Shown piece after piece: positions 33,885 through 42,135 of a stretch of DNA of 64,000 nucleotides. Origin of the DNA: Flavobacterium sp. ACN6. Lineage in GTDB: Bacteria; Bacteroidota; Bacteroidia; Flavobacteriales; Flavobacteriaceae. The notes beneath the pieces were generated by a model, which was given only the letters and a program-made list of their open reading frames with translations, searched no databases and was not told the DNA's origin. Within the stretch, counting starts at the first letter, position 1. Each line of letters opens with the position of its first letter. The stretch is taken from assembly GCF_002304005.1 (NCBI RefSeq), contig NZ_MRCQ01000002.1, forward strand, positions 452,520-516,519, in the 5' to 3' direction. The translations under genes were made by a program, and so were the position numbers.

Positions 33885-35126
33885 ATGCTAAAATTATTTA
33901 AAGAAAATATCCGAATTGCTTTTGGTTCTATCAAAACACAATTACTGCGTACTATTCTTACCGTTTTAATTATCGCTATTGGTATTACAGCTTTGGTTGG
34001 AATATTAACAGTTGTTACGGCACTTGAAAATACGGTTTCGACTAATTTTGCATCGATGGGCTCTAACACTTTCAACATTAACCAATACGAAAACAATGTT
34101 AAAAATCGTGGCGGAAATGAGCGTGAAATTGTGAACCCAATTATTTCATATCCTGAAGCTGTCGCTTTTAAAAACAAATACAAATATCCTTTTACAGAAA
34201 CTTCATTATCTTTTACCGCAACTGCAACCGCTGAAGTAAAATATCTTGATAAAAAAACAGATCCTGAAATTAAAATTGTTGGAGTCGACGAACATTTTAT
34301 TTCGAACTCTGGTTTAGAAACAACTTCGGGACGCTCTTTCAATCAATTTGATATTGAAAACAATACATATTCCTGCATCGTTGGTTCTGATTTTGAAAAA
34401 GGCTTACTGAAAGATGTGAATCCAATTGATAAAGTTATTTCAATTCGCGGAGCGCGTTTTAAAGTTATAGGTGTTTTAAAAGAAAAAGGATCAACATTTG
34501 GAAACAGTCAGGATTTACGAGTTCTTATTCCAATTCAAGTCGCGCGTTCTTTATTTACTGCTCCAAATATTAATTATACCATGAGTGTAATGGTTTCGAA
34601 AAAAGAACTATTAGATGAAGCTGTAGACAATGCCACAAGTACAATGCGAAGAGTGCGTAAATTAAGTCCTGTTCGTGACAACAATTTTGGAATTGGCAGA
34701 AGCGACGATTTAATTAACAGAATTCTTGGAATTACTCAATATTTAGGATGGGCCGCTTGGATCATTAGTGTTATTACCATTTTAGGATCATCAATAGCAT
34801 TAATGAATATTATGATTGTTTCGGTTACAGAGCGTACTCGCGAAATTGGTGTCCGCAAAGCTTTGGGTGCCAAAAGATCTACGGTTGCATTTCAATTTTT
34901 TATAGAGACTTTACTAATTGGACAAATTGGCGGTTTGGTCGGAATTGTACTGGGAATTTTGGTAGGATCAGGTTTTGCAGCGATAATGAATTTTGCATTT
35001 GTGATTCCATGGATGGCAATTTTTGCCGCTTTTGCAACAAGTTTTTGCGTTGCACTGGTTTCTGGTTTATATCCAGCTATTAAAGCATCGAAATTAGATC
35101 CTATTGAGGCGCTTCGTTATGAATAG
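33885..35126 (+). CDS. MacB/FtsX-type ABC transporter permease
   Basis: Inner-membrane subunit of 413 residues from ATG 33885 ([12 protein letters not shown]); ATG 33882 and a TTG at 33876 are alternatives. It has the MacB layout: a first helix ([20 protein letters not shown]), a periplasmic MacB_PCD domain (about 50-280), and three C-terminal helices with the FtsX signature [16 protein letters not shown]. The partner ATPase and membrane-fusion protein are not adjacent, so they must be encoded elsewhere. Substrate unknown (lipoprotein, peptide or drug export are known roles of the family). Confidence 0.9.
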   Translation: MLKLFKENIRIAFGSIKTQLLRTILTVLIIAIGITALVGILTVVTALENTVSTNFASMGSNTFNINQYENNVKNRGGNEREIVNPIISYPEAVAFKNKYKYPFTETSLSFTATATAEVKYLDKKTDPEIKIVGVDEHFISNSGLETTSGRSFNQFDIENNTYSCIVGSDFEKGLLKDVNPIDKVISIRGARFKVIGVLKEKGSTFGNSQDLRVLIPIQVARSLFTAPNINYTMSVMVSKKELLDEAVDNATSTMRRVRKLSPVRDNNFGIGRSDDLINRILGITQYLGWAAWIISVITILGSSIALMNIMIVSVTERTREIGVRKALGAKRSTVAFQFFIETLLIGQIGGLVGIVLGILVGSGFAAIMNFAFVIPWMAIFAAFATSFCVALVSGLYPAIKASKLDPIEALRYE

Positions 35127-35134
35127 TTTTTTTT

Positions 35135-35220
35135 TAGTGTTCAGTGTTCAGGTTTTTAGTGTTCAGTAGCCTGACTAAATTAAATTTTGTCGCAAACCAA
35201 AACTGAATACTAAAAACCTT
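35135..35220. repeat. AGTGTTCAG-type inverted word array
   Basis: AGTGTTCAGTGTTCAGGTTTTTAGTGTTCAGT (about 35137-35168) pairs in part with ACTGAATACTAAAAACC (35203-35219). It directly truncates the toxin remnant that begins at 35221. Confidence 0.6.
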
Positions 35221-35399
35221 GTTCTCATGTTATCTGAATTATCAAAACCGGCTTTACCTTCATTTGAAGAAGCTGTCTATACAAGTTGTTCGTGAGATAC
35301 TTCATAACCTGGAGGTACTTTATTGCCATTATGCACCAATATTCCATCTTCGGTTACATAATAGTTTTCATTATCTAATAGTTCCAGATTGAAATGATT
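35221..35399 (-). pseudogene. Remnant of a polymorphic toxin: Hint end plus nuclease-tip head (copy 1)
   Basis: Read on the minus strand from 35399: NHFNLELL, then YYVTEDGILVHN, then NGNKVPPGYEVSHEQ, a TAG stop, and TASSNEGK...DNMRT. The YYVTEDGILVHN segment is typical of the end of pretoxin Hint domains, just before a variable toxin tip. The part from NGNK on is 95% identical in DNA (106 of 112 bases) to the segment at 37412-37523. In that copy the stop position reads PLYT. After DNMRT the homology ends abruptly in a word-array repeat. A broken, displaced C-terminal piece of a large toxin. Confidence 0.7.
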
Positions 35400-35407
35400 T
35401 TAATTCT

Positions 35408-35731
35408 CTACGATTTGTTTACCAAAAAAACATATTCCCAATTATCTTTTGGTCTATAAAAATGTTGGTTGAAATATTTATCCTTTTCATCTCTTTTTTT
35501 ATTATAGATTACATATTCTAATTCTTCCTCCTTGTCTATTCCTAGAAAGCACTTATAAGCTATAAAATCAGTCCAATCAGCATTTAATGATATTTCAAAT
35601 AAAAGAGGAGTAACCCATTCATTAATTGTACCCGATTTCCCATAGATTATGTTACCCAAAATACTTAATTTATTTGGTAAGACTTTTATATCTCGTATTA
35701 AGATATCATCTATCCAATTATCTTTTTCCAA
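35408..35731 (-). CDS. Putative immunity-like protein, C-terminal part (possibly frameshifted)
   Basis: A 107-residue open frame from TTG 35731, with DILIRDIKVLPNKLSILGN, WVTPLLFEISLN, EELEYVIYNKKRD and DNWEYVFLV. There is no signal peptide or membrane helix. The frame overlaps by 22 nt the preceding short frame at 35710-35889, whose last residues (LEKNDWKK) resemble this one's first (LEKDNW). The two may be one gene of about 165 codons broken by a frameshift. Location next to toxin remnants suggests an orphan immunity gene. I do not recognise the family. Confidence 0.5.
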   Translation of the reverse strand: MEKDNWIDDILIRDIKVLPNKLSILGNIIYGKSGTINEWVTPLLFEISLNADWTDFIAYKCFLGIDKEEELEYVIYNKKRDEKDKYFNQHFYRPKDNWEYVFLVNKS

Positions 35732-35889
35732 TCATTTTTTTCTAGTAAGTGCTGTAAAAGACCAGATAAAATTGCCCTACCGATATCTAAATATTGATTA
35801 AAATTTAAGTTCGGAGGAATCTCTTTATTATAAAATTTATCCTTTAAAACATCAACAAATCTTTTTTGAACCTCTTCTAATTTCTTCAT
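35710..35889 (-). CDS. Short frame preceding the putative immunity gene (likely its N-terminal part)
   Basis: A 59-codon frame beginning MKKLEEVQKRFVDVLKDKFY and ending LLQHLLEKNDWKKIIG. Its ATG overlaps the TGA of the upstream membrane-protein frame in an ATGA, suggesting translational coupling. It overlaps the next frame by 22 nt. Either a tiny coupled gene or, more likely, the 5' part of one gene now in two frames. Confidence 0.45.
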   Translation of the reverse strand: MKKLEEVQKRFVDVLKDKFYNKEIPPNLNFNQYLDIGRAILSGLLQHLLEKNDWKKIIG

Positions 35890-36203
35890 TTTATTTCCCT
35901 ATTTGATATTTTGTTCTTTTTCTTATCCTGCACGATGTAATAACCCATCCCTATTACTGTAGACACAACAATCAATATTGCTATAATACCTCCTATTTTG
36001 ATTTTCTGCTTTGTATTTTGAGCAGAGATATATTTGTCTCCTTGACCATAACGAAGATAATTTTTTACATTAAATGTATATTTATCCTCACTTAATTGGT
36101 CTTTTAAATCATCCAAGGTTGCATAATTTAATGCTACTATTGGATAGTTATAGTCTCCCTTTCTTTTTTCTTCAAGATTGACATATAAATAAATATTACC
36201 CAT
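35886..36203 (-). CDS. Membrane protein fragment of the toxin island
   Basis: A 105-residue frame: a soluble segment (YLYVNLEEKRKGDYNYPI, ALNYATLDDLKDQL) followed by one C-terminal helix, IKIGGIIAILIVVSTVIGMGYYIV, and a basic tail. In-frame codons upstream of the ATG still read as protein (FYLVNFYTTFKSEYPAINID), so the true gene was longer. It continues in another frame to 36502 with an internal stop. Treat as the intact 3' part of a decaying gene. Function unknown; accompanies immunity-like genes. Confidence 0.5.
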   Translation of the reverse strand: MGNIYLYVNLEEKRKGDYNYPIVALNYATLDDLKDQLSEDKYTFNVKNYLRYGQGDKYISAQNTKQKIKIGGIIAILIVVSTVIGMGYYIVQDKKKNKISNREIK

Positions 36204-36334
36204 ATCAATATTGATAGCCGGATATTCACTTTTAAAAGTTGTATAAAAGTTAACTAAGTAAAATTTATTTTTAACCGTGTCTTTACATAAAAATTCCAGT
36301 TAGATATACCAAAATCTTTATAACTTTCAATTAC

Positions 36335-36502
36335 TTATATATTTTCAATTTTTATCCATTCTGAATTTTTCTTGTATAAAAAAACATCTCTATCACTTAT
36401 TTCAATGAAAGGTCTGATAATCCAAATTCCTACTATCAAAAGTATAATAAGAAAAATATTAGGAGTCATTTTGTAGATTTTATATGTAGTCATTCTCATC
36501 AT
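36335..36502 (-). pseudogene. 5' remnant of the island membrane protein
   Basis: From ATG 36502: MMRMTTYKIYKM, a helix NIFLIILLIVGIWIIRPFI, then RDVFLYKKNSEWIKIENI and TAA at 36335. Beyond the stop the same frame continues with VIESYKDFGISNWNFYVK. A shift then leads into the frame of 35886-36203. Together these would form one two-helix protein of about 205 residues, now broken by a stop and a frameshift. Confidence 0.5.
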
Positions 36503-36575
36503 TTATTTACAATAACCGTTTTTTTTTGATGATATTAATTGGGTTTATCATCTAAAACATCACTATAAAAGTATT

Positions 36576-37301
36576 TCATAATTTAATTGTTTTATTTAAA
36601 AATTTCACAACCTCTCCTTTAGCTTTTGTTACATTTCCAGATATATCTCCATAATGACTTTCTTTAATACCAAACTTTCTCATATATAAATCCTGAATAG
36701 TAATAATCATTCCGACTAAAGCATCGTTGTCCTTTTCTATATGAATTGCATTATATATATAGAGTACTATTTCATTTTTTGTATCTGGATTTCGATGCCA
36801 AATTTGCCTCATAGAAGTAGCACAATATCCTCTAAGTAAAGGATTGCTATCCTTAATCATCCGATTGTTCAAAACATCCAGATCTTTTGGAGTTCCTGTC
36901 CAACCCAATACAATAATACTGTTATATCTCAGGTCATAATCAGGCGAAGATATTTCTTTTTCAGCCAATTCTTTGGCTAATGGAATTCGCAGATGTCCTA
37001 ACATTCTTAGTAGCTCCCCTTTACCTTTATTATTCAATATTTCAAGATATTTTCCATATAAGAAAGCAGCCACCTTATTTTTATCTCTATTATTATCTAC
37101 ATCTGCATAAAAAAAAGACTTAATCATATTTCGAATACCATCTTTCAGAGATAAATCATAAGAAATCTCATAATGGAATTCTAGAAAATTATCAGAATCC
37201 GAAGACAATAATTCTTTCTTCAATTTGAAAATATTTTTCTGTAAAGAATTTTCTTCTTTAAATCTTTTATAATCTTCTTGTAATTCTTGTATAGTAATCA
37301 T
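36576..37301 (-). CDS. HEAT-repeat-like putative immunity protein
   Basis: A 241-residue cytoplasmic-looking protein made almost wholly of helices. Paired helices such as LAKELAEKEISSPDYDLRYNSIIVLGWTG and LNNRMIKDSNPLLRGYCATSMRQIW resemble HEAT/PBS repeats. Its ATG lies 16 bp after the end of the toxin-tip remnant at 37318-37605, in the usual toxin-then-immunity order. I infer it neutralises that nuclease-like toxin family. It is intact although the adjacent toxin is broken, fitting an orphan immunity gene retained for protection against relatives. Confidence 0.65.
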   Translation of the reverse strand: MITIQELQEDYKRFKEENSLQKNIFKLKKELLSSDSDNFLEFHYEISYDLSLKDGIRNMIKSFFYADVDNNRDKNKVAAFLYGKYLEILNNKGKGELLRMLGHLRIPLAKELAEKEISSPDYDLRYNSIIVLGWTGTPKDLDVLNNRMIKDSNPLLRGYCATSMRQIWHRNPDTKNEIVLYIYNAIHIEKDNDALVGMIITIQDLYMRKFGIKESHYGDISGNVTKAKGEVVKFLNKTIKL

Positions 37302-37317
37302 ATCTCGAAAATTTTAA

Positions 37318-37605
37318 TCAATTATTTTCATGAGGTTTATTTACATGCTCAAACTCATGATATTGATCTCCGCAAACCATATGCCTTTCTCTATGTATAT
37401 CTTTAGGTTATGTTCTCATGTTATCTGAATTATCAAGACCGGCTTTACCTTCATTTGAAGAAGCTGTATATAGAGGTTGTTCGTGAGATACTTTGTAACC
37501 TGGAGGTACTTTATTGCCATTATTCTCAATATTAAAATCTCTAGCTTCTTGGCTTAAACCACTATTTGGATCATTTACACCTCTAAGTAAGGCTTCTTTT
37601 AGCAT
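37318..37605 (-). pseudogene. Polymorphic toxin nuclease tip, broken by a stop codon (copy 2)
   Basis: From ATG 37605 the frame reads MLKEALLRGVNDPNSGLSQ, NGNKVPPGYKVSHEQPLYT, DNSDNMRT, then TAA at 37408-37410. The same frame continues with PKDIHRERHMVCGDQYHEFEH to TGA at 37318. The conserved His, Arg and Cys (SHEQPLY, HRERH, CGDQYH) run across the stop, so this is one 95-codon nuclease-like tip with a single nonsense change. It lacks any upstream secretion, Rhs or Hint portion. HNH-superfamily nuclease activity is a guess from the pattern. It is followed 16 bp later by the HEAT-like immunity gene. Confidence 0.65.
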
Positions 37606-37630
37606 TCATATCTATTTGATATTGAACACT

Positions 37631-38485
37631 TTAAATATTCCCTTTCAACATCCTGTCATTATCATAAATATCTTTTCGCAATTCAATATTTTTAAAACTC
37701 ATATTTTCAAGTAAATCGATCATTTCTTTTCCTAGATATTGATTAATTTCAAAATATAATTTCCCTTTTTCAAAAAGACGTTTTTGTGCCAGTAAAGCAA
37801 TTTTTCTATAAAAAATTAAAGCATCGTTGTCTTCTACAAAAAGTGCCAGATGGGGCTCGTAATCCAAGACATTTTTTTTAATTTCTTCTTTTTCTAAATT
37901 TCGAACATAAGGTGGATTAGAAACAATTATATCAAAATTGCATCTTAATTCCTCTGTCTCCAAAATATCCAAGAGAACAAAAGTTACATCGACATTATTT
38001 TTGACCGCATTTCTTTTTGCAGTTTCAATAGCTTTTTTAGAAACATCAATACCAAAAACTTCCGCATTAGGCAGGTTTTTTGCCAGTGAAACAGCAATAC
38101 AGCCGCTTCCTGTTCCGATATCTAAAATTTTTATTTTTTTTGATTTATCTGGATTTGAATTTTCATTAATTATCCATTCTACCAATTCTTCTGTTTCTGG
38201 TCTTGGAATCAAAACATTTTCATTTACTTCAAAATCCAAACCGTAGAAATTTGTTTTCCCAAGTAAATATTGAATAGGAACCTCTTTTTTTAACTGTTTT
38301 ACAAGCTCGTCCCATATAACAAAATCATTTTCTTCAAAAGTCAATTCATGATTCAAGGCTAAATCAATCTGACGAAGTTTATGTTTCTCTTCCAGAATTA
38401 AATAAAAAAAACTCTCCGCTTCATACGCATCGTAAAAAGGCGATAATTCTTTAATAAATTGAGTGCGGTATTGTTTAATTTTCAT
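37631..38485 (-). CDS. prmC: Peptide chain release factor N5-glutamine methyltransferase PrmC
   Basis: Methylates the GGQ glutamine of release factors RF1/RF2. The 284-residue protein has an N-terminal helical domain (1-90), the SAM-binding LDIGTGSGCIAVSLAKNLP (about 120-138) and the catalytic NPPYVRN near residue 190. Full length and intact. It forms the upstream border of the toxin island, whose first frame starts 26 bp after its stop. Confidence 0.93.
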   Translation of the reverse strand: MKIKQYRTQFIKELSPFYDAYEAESFFYLILEEKHKLRQIDLALNHELTFEENDFVIWDELVKQLKKEVPIQYLLGKTNFYGLDFEVNENVLIPRPETEELVEWIINENSNPDKSKKIKILDIGTGSGCIAVSLAKNLPNAEVFGIDVSKKAIETAKRNAVKNNVDVTFVLLDILETEELRCNFDIIVSNPPYVRNLEKEEIKKNVLDYEPHLALFVEDNDALIFYRKIALLAQKRLFEKGKLYFEINQYLGKEMIDLLENMSFKNIELRKDIYDNDRMLKGNI

Positions 38486-38573
38486 TTCAATTTTTTGAAC
38501 ATTATGGCATCAGCTTAAAACTGATTTTACAATTCAATAAGTCTCTTTAACACTAATTTGTTACAATTTCTAA

Positions 38574-39059
38574 TTACAAAACTTTCAGCATCCATACAGG
38601 ACAGGAACAATGTCCTGTTGATCCTAACGGTGCATCGAGATATTCAAAACCAGATTTTTTATACAACTTTTGAGCCGCATGCATAAAAGGCATAGTTTCG
38701 ATATAACATTTCTCAAAACCAAAGTCCCTTGCTTGTTCCAAACATTTTTCCATCATTTTTGCCCCTATTCCTAATCCGCGGGTTTTAGGCAAAAAATACA
38801 TTTTCTGTAATTCACAGATTTCTGGATCACCATTTTCTAAAGGCGCAATTCCGGCGCAACCCACAATTTCTCCTTCATTTTCTACAACAAAATACGCAGA
38901 TTTTGCTTTACTATATTCTTCAAACATTAAATCCAAATATGGATCTTCGTAAGCAGTTCCGACTTTTGGTATTTCCAATTCATCAAAAACAGACCTTATT
39001 AAACTGGCAACTGCCTGATTGTCTTCTTTTTCAATTGCTCGTATTAGCCAATTTACCAT
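38574..39059 (-). CDS. GNAT family N-acetyltransferase
   Basis: A 161-residue acetyltransferase. Motif A reads LGIGAKMMEKCLEQARDFGF (about 96-115, Arg/Gln-x-x-Gly-x-Gly/Ala type), preceded by EICELQKMYFLP, and followed by AAQKLYKKSGFEYL. The C-terminus HCSCPVWMLKVL is cysteine-containing. Close in type to the GNATs annotated as YjgM/ArgA-like in Bacteroidota. Substrate unknown. Confidence 0.9.
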   Translation of the reverse strand: MVNWLIRAIEKEDNQAVASLIRSVFDELEIPKVGTAYEDPYLDLMFEEYSKAKSAYFVVENEGEIVGCAGIAPLENGDPEICELQKMYFLPKTRGLGIGAKMMEKCLEQARDFGFEKCYIETMPFMHAAQKLYKKSGFEYLDAPLGSTGHCSCPVWMLKVL

Positions 39060-39086
39060 TTTTTTTAATCTAAAACATTATAAACA

Positions 39087-39094
39087 CAAAAGTA
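39087..39094 (-). promoter_or_regulatory. -7 promoter box of the GNAT gene
   Basis: Minus strand TACTTTTG, 27 bp before the ATG at 39059, in the divergent region shared with ribD. Confidence 0.5.
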
Positions 39095-39157
39095 AATATA
39101 CTTTTTTGATAGTTTCTTAACTTAGTCATAAACTCAAAAATTAACTACTTTTACACT

Positions 39158-40207
39158 GTGAATATACAAGAAAAATACATAAAACGCTGTATCGAGCTGG
39201 CACAAAATGGGCTCGGAACTACATATCCGAACCCAATGGTCGGAAGTGTAATTGTTTACGAAGATCAAATTATTGGCGAAGGCTGGCATAAAAAGGCTGG
39301 AGAACCGCATGCAGAGGTAAATGCAGTGAAATCTGTGAAAGATAAATCACTGTTAAAGAAAGCAACAATATATGTAAGTCTAGAACCCTGCAGTCATTTT
39401 GGAAAAACACCTCCTTGCTGTGATTTGATTATTGCAAATGAAATTCCGAATGTAGTTGTTGGAACCGTCGATCCTAATGAAAAAGTAGCAGGAAGAGGAA
39501 TTCTGAAATTAATTGAAGCCGGAGCAAATGTTACGGTTGGAGTTTTAGAAAAAGAATGCAACGAATTAAACAAACGCTTTTTTACTTTTCACCAAAAGAA
39601 GAGACCGTACATTATACTAAAATGGGCAGAAAGTCAGGATGGATATTTAGCGCCTGAAAAAACACCCGATCAAGATCGAAAACCAATTTGGATTACCAAT
39701 CAATATTCTAGACAATTGGTTCACAAATGGAGAACCGAGGAACAGGCTATTTTAGTCGGGACACAAACTGTTGTTGATGACAATCCGAAATTGAATGCCA
39801 GAGATTGGAGTGGTACAAATCCCGTTAGAGTTATAATCGATCGTGAAAATAAAATAGAGACAAACAGTTTTGTTTTTGACGACTCTGTAAAAACTATTGT
39901 TTTTTCTAATGAGAAAATAAAATCATCAACCGAAAACACACAATTTGAAGTAATTGATTTCTCCAAAAATACCATTCCACAGATTTTAGATGTTTTATAC
40001 CAAAATCAAATTCAATCTATAATAATTGAAGGCGGAAGACAAACGCTCCAATCTTTTATAGACGAAAACATTTGGGATGAAGTCCGAGTTTTTATTGGAA
40101 AACCAAGTTTTGGAAGCGGAACAAAGGCTCCAGTGATTTCTAGAAAAAACAGCATTAAAACCACTATTATAAACGACGAACTAATACAGATTAGAAATTA
40201 TGATTGA
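39158..40207 (+). CDS. ribD: Bifunctional riboflavin biosynthesis deaminase/reductase RibD
   Basis: Catalyses deamination and side-chain reduction of the pyrimidine intermediate in riboflavin synthesis. The 349-residue protein has the deaminase domain (1-145) with zinc ligands in HAEVNAV and PCSHFGKTPPC. The reductase domain (about 150-349) has ILKWAESQDGYLAP and IIEGGRQTLQSF. The start is GTG at 39158. The stop overlaps the next gene by 8 nt, so the downstream HAD phosphatase is co-translated. Confidence 0.95.
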   Translation: MNIQEKYIKRCIELAQNGLGTTYPNPMVGSVIVYEDQIIGEGWHKKAGEPHAEVNAVKSVKDKSLLKKATIYVSLEPCSHFGKTPPCCDLIIANEIPNVVVGTVDPNEKVAGRGILKLIEAGANVTVGVLEKECNELNKRFFTFHQKKRPYIILKWAESQDGYLAPEKTPDQDRKPIWITNQYSRQLVHKWRTEEQAILVGTQTVVDDNPKLNARDWSGTNPVRVIIDRENKIETNSFVFDDSVKTIVFSNEKIKSSTENTQFEVIDFSKNTIPQILDVLYQNQIQSIIIEGGRQTLQSFIDENIWDEVRVFIGKPSFGSGTKAPVISRKNSIKTTIINDELIQIRNYD

Positions 40208-40802
40208 TACTATAATTTTTGACTTTGGAGATATTTTTATCAATTTGGATAAACCTGCCACAATTTCTGGTTTACAGAAATTAGGAATGACAGAATGGAA
40301 TACAGAATTGAACGAGCTTAATTTTTCGTTTGAAACTGGCGATATTTCACCAGAAGATTTTATTGGAGGTTTTCAAAAACAATTGCCCAATGCTTCTAAA
40401 GAGGATATTCTAAAATCCTGGAATGCCGTACTGGCAGATTTTCCTTTGTACCGTTTAGAGTTCCTTAAAGAATTATCCAAAAAATATCGTTTGTTTTTAT
40501 TAAGCAATACCGATTCTATTCATATCAACACATTTGAGACACAAAACGGAGCGGGCTTTTACAAAGATTTCTATAACTGTTTTGAAAAAGTTTATTTTTC
40601 ATTTGATATAGGATTGAGAAAACCAGATCCGAAAATTTACCAATTCTTAATCGACAAACACAATTTAGTTCCAGAGCACACTTTATTTGTTGATGATAAA
40701 AAAGAAAACACAGACAGCGCGGCCGCTTTAGGAATTAAAGTATGGAATCTTCAAGTTGGAAAAGAAGATGTGGTAGATTTATTTACCAAAGGATTATTAT
40801 AA
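40200..40802 (+). CDS. HAD family hydrolase (HAD-IA phosphatase)
   Basis: A 200-residue HAD phosphatase. Motif I is IIFDFGDIFINLD, motif II LLSNTDS, Lys in GLRKPDPKIY (motif III) and motif IV LFVDDKKENTDSA. It overlaps the ribD stop by 8 nt. This coupling suggests it could supply the phosphatase step that dephosphorylates the RibD product in riboflavin synthesis, a job done by HAD enzymes in other bacteria; this is inference. Confidence 0.88.
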   Translation: MIDTIIFDFGDIFINLDKPATISGLQKLGMTEWNTELNELNFSFETGDISPEDFIGGFQKQLPNASKEDILKSWNAVLADFPLYRLEFLKELSKKYRLFLLSNTDSIHINTFETQNGAGFYKDFYNCFEKVYFSFDIGLRKPDPKIYQFLIDKHNLVPEHTLFVDDKKENTDSAAALGIKVWNLQVGKEDVVDLFTKGLL

Positions 40803-40878
40803 GTTCCACAGATTTCACAAAACAAAAAATCTTTTAATCTTTTAATCTGTGGCTAAAAACAATTTTAAAGCTTAACAT

Positions 40879-41511
40879 TTGGAAATTAACGACACTTATC
40901 AAACTATTGCTTTTGCATCTGAAGAAATACTGTTTAAAGAAAAAGGCAGTAAATTCTTTGGCTACGCATTTCCGATAGATCATGAAGACGAAGTAAAACC
41001 AATTATTGAAGATCTAAAAAAACAACATCCGCACGCGGTGCATTATTGTTATGCATACCAATTGGGCGTTGGAAATAAAATTTCATACCGGACAAACGAT
41101 GACGGCGAACCAAGCAATACTGCAGGAGCACCAATTTACGGGCAAATACAATCTTTTGGATTAACTAACGTTCTTGTTGTGGCTGTTCGGATTTTTGGAG
41201 GAGTAAAATTAGGCGTAGGCGGCTTAATCAGTGCTTACCGAACAACAGCTCAAATGACTTTGGAAATTTGTGAAATTGTCGAAAAAACAATTGACGAATC
41301 ATTTTTAATTTCATTTGATTATAAAAACATGAATAAAGTAATGCGCGTGATCAAAGAGAAAAAATTAGAAATAATATCTCAGGAAATGGAAATGGATGAA
41401 ATTTCAGGACTGCCAATTGGCAAAATTACGATCAAAACACGAAAAAAAAATGCCGAAACAGTGTTCAGCATTTTTGATTTAATGTTCGAAATCGATATTA
41501 AAATTATCTAA
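40879..41511 (+). CDS. YigZ/IMPACT family protein
   Basis: A 210-residue UPF0029/IMPACT protein. The N-terminal domain shows GSKFFGYAFPI, HAVHYCYAYQLG, DDGEPSNTAGAPI and VAVRIFGGVKLGVGGLISAY, the hallmark of YigZ. The C-terminal DUF1949-like ferredoxin-fold domain follows (about 135-205). The start is TTG at 40879. Function is debated; ribosome- or translation-related roles have been proposed for homologues. Confidence 0.9.
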   Translation: MEINDTYQTIAFASEEILFKEKGSKFFGYAFPIDHEDEVKPIIEDLKKQHPHAVHYCYAYQLGVGNKISYRTNDDGEPSNTAGAPIYGQIQSFGLTNVLVVAVRIFGGVKLGVGGLISAYRTTAQMTLEICEIVEKTIDESFLISFDYKNMNKVMRVIKEKKLEIISQEMEMDEISGLPIGKITIKTRKKNAETVFSIFDLMFEIDIKII

Positions 41512-41542
41512 ATTAGTATAAAATCTTTAAACGATTTAACAA

Positions 41543-41947
41543 TTATTCTAGCGATTTAAATATTTCTAAAATATAATCTGGAGGAGCTGTCGGACGACCC
41601 GTTTTTAACGAAATAAATACCAAAATAAACGTCGCAGTTGTTAATAACTCATTTGACTCATTATAGATCTCGCAGTCAAATTCAATCTTCACAGAAGAGT
41701 GACTTTTGAAAGTCGTATGAATTGTTAAAAGCTCGTCGTATCTTGCCGATTTTTTGTAACTTATATTCATGTTTACAATTGGCAGACCAATACCGCTTTC
41801 TTCCATGCTTTTATACGAAACCCCTTTGTTTCTAAGCCATTCCACGCGTCCGATTTCAAAATAAGGAACATAATTTCCGTGATAAACGACTCCCATCTGG
41901 TCGGTTTCTGAGTAACGAACTCTTACTTGAGTCTGGTGATTTTTCAT
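41543..41947 (-). CDS. Acyl-CoA thioesterase (YbgC-type hotdog)
   Basis: A 134-residue 4HBT hotdog-fold protein. It shows VRYSETDQMGVVYHGNYVPYFEIGR with the catalytic Asp in the TDQMG motif, as in YbgC/FadM. It hydrolyses acyl-CoA thioesters; chain length cannot be predicted. Divergent from dnaA. Confidence 0.9.
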   Translation of the reverse strand: MKNHQTQVRVRYSETDQMGVVYHGNYVPYFEIGRVEWLRNKGVSYKSMEESGIGLPIVNMNISYKKSARYDELLTIHTTFKSHSSVKIEFDCEIYNESNELLTTATFILVFISLKTGRPTAPPDYILEIFKSLE

Positions 41948-42080
41948 TATTTAGAGATTAAAAAAATTCAAATTAAAAAAGCCTACTTACAACTTTTTTT
42001 TATAAAATTAGATGACAAAATATTTTTTTTTACAGAAATTTGTTCACATATTTGTTATCCCGAAATACGGAATAAAATTG

Positions 42081-42098
42081 CTCCTATTTTATTAGGAG
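42081..42098 (+). promoter_or_regulatory. Small hairpin in the dnaA leader
   Basis: CTCCTA (42081-42086) pairs with TAGGAG (42093-42098), 38 bp before the dnaA ATG. The single DnaA-box-like TTATCAACA at 42104-42112 is one mismatch from TTATCCACA. This could be an autoregulatory site, but one weak box does not make an origin. Confidence 0.3.
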
Positions 42099-42135
42099 AA
42101 TCTTTATCAACAATAATAAAAATTTATCTGAATCT

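Noticed and set aside
33719..34342. 207-residue minus-strand ORF
   Set aside because: It overlaps the start of the clear FtsX-type permease on the other strand; its composition is that of an antisense shadow.
33885..35126. Complete MacAB-type exporter operon
   Set aside because: No ATPase or membrane-fusion gene lies beside the permease.
41948..42135. oriC next to dnaA
   Set aside because: Only one imperfect DnaA box and a small hairpin are present; no box cluster or clear unwinding element.
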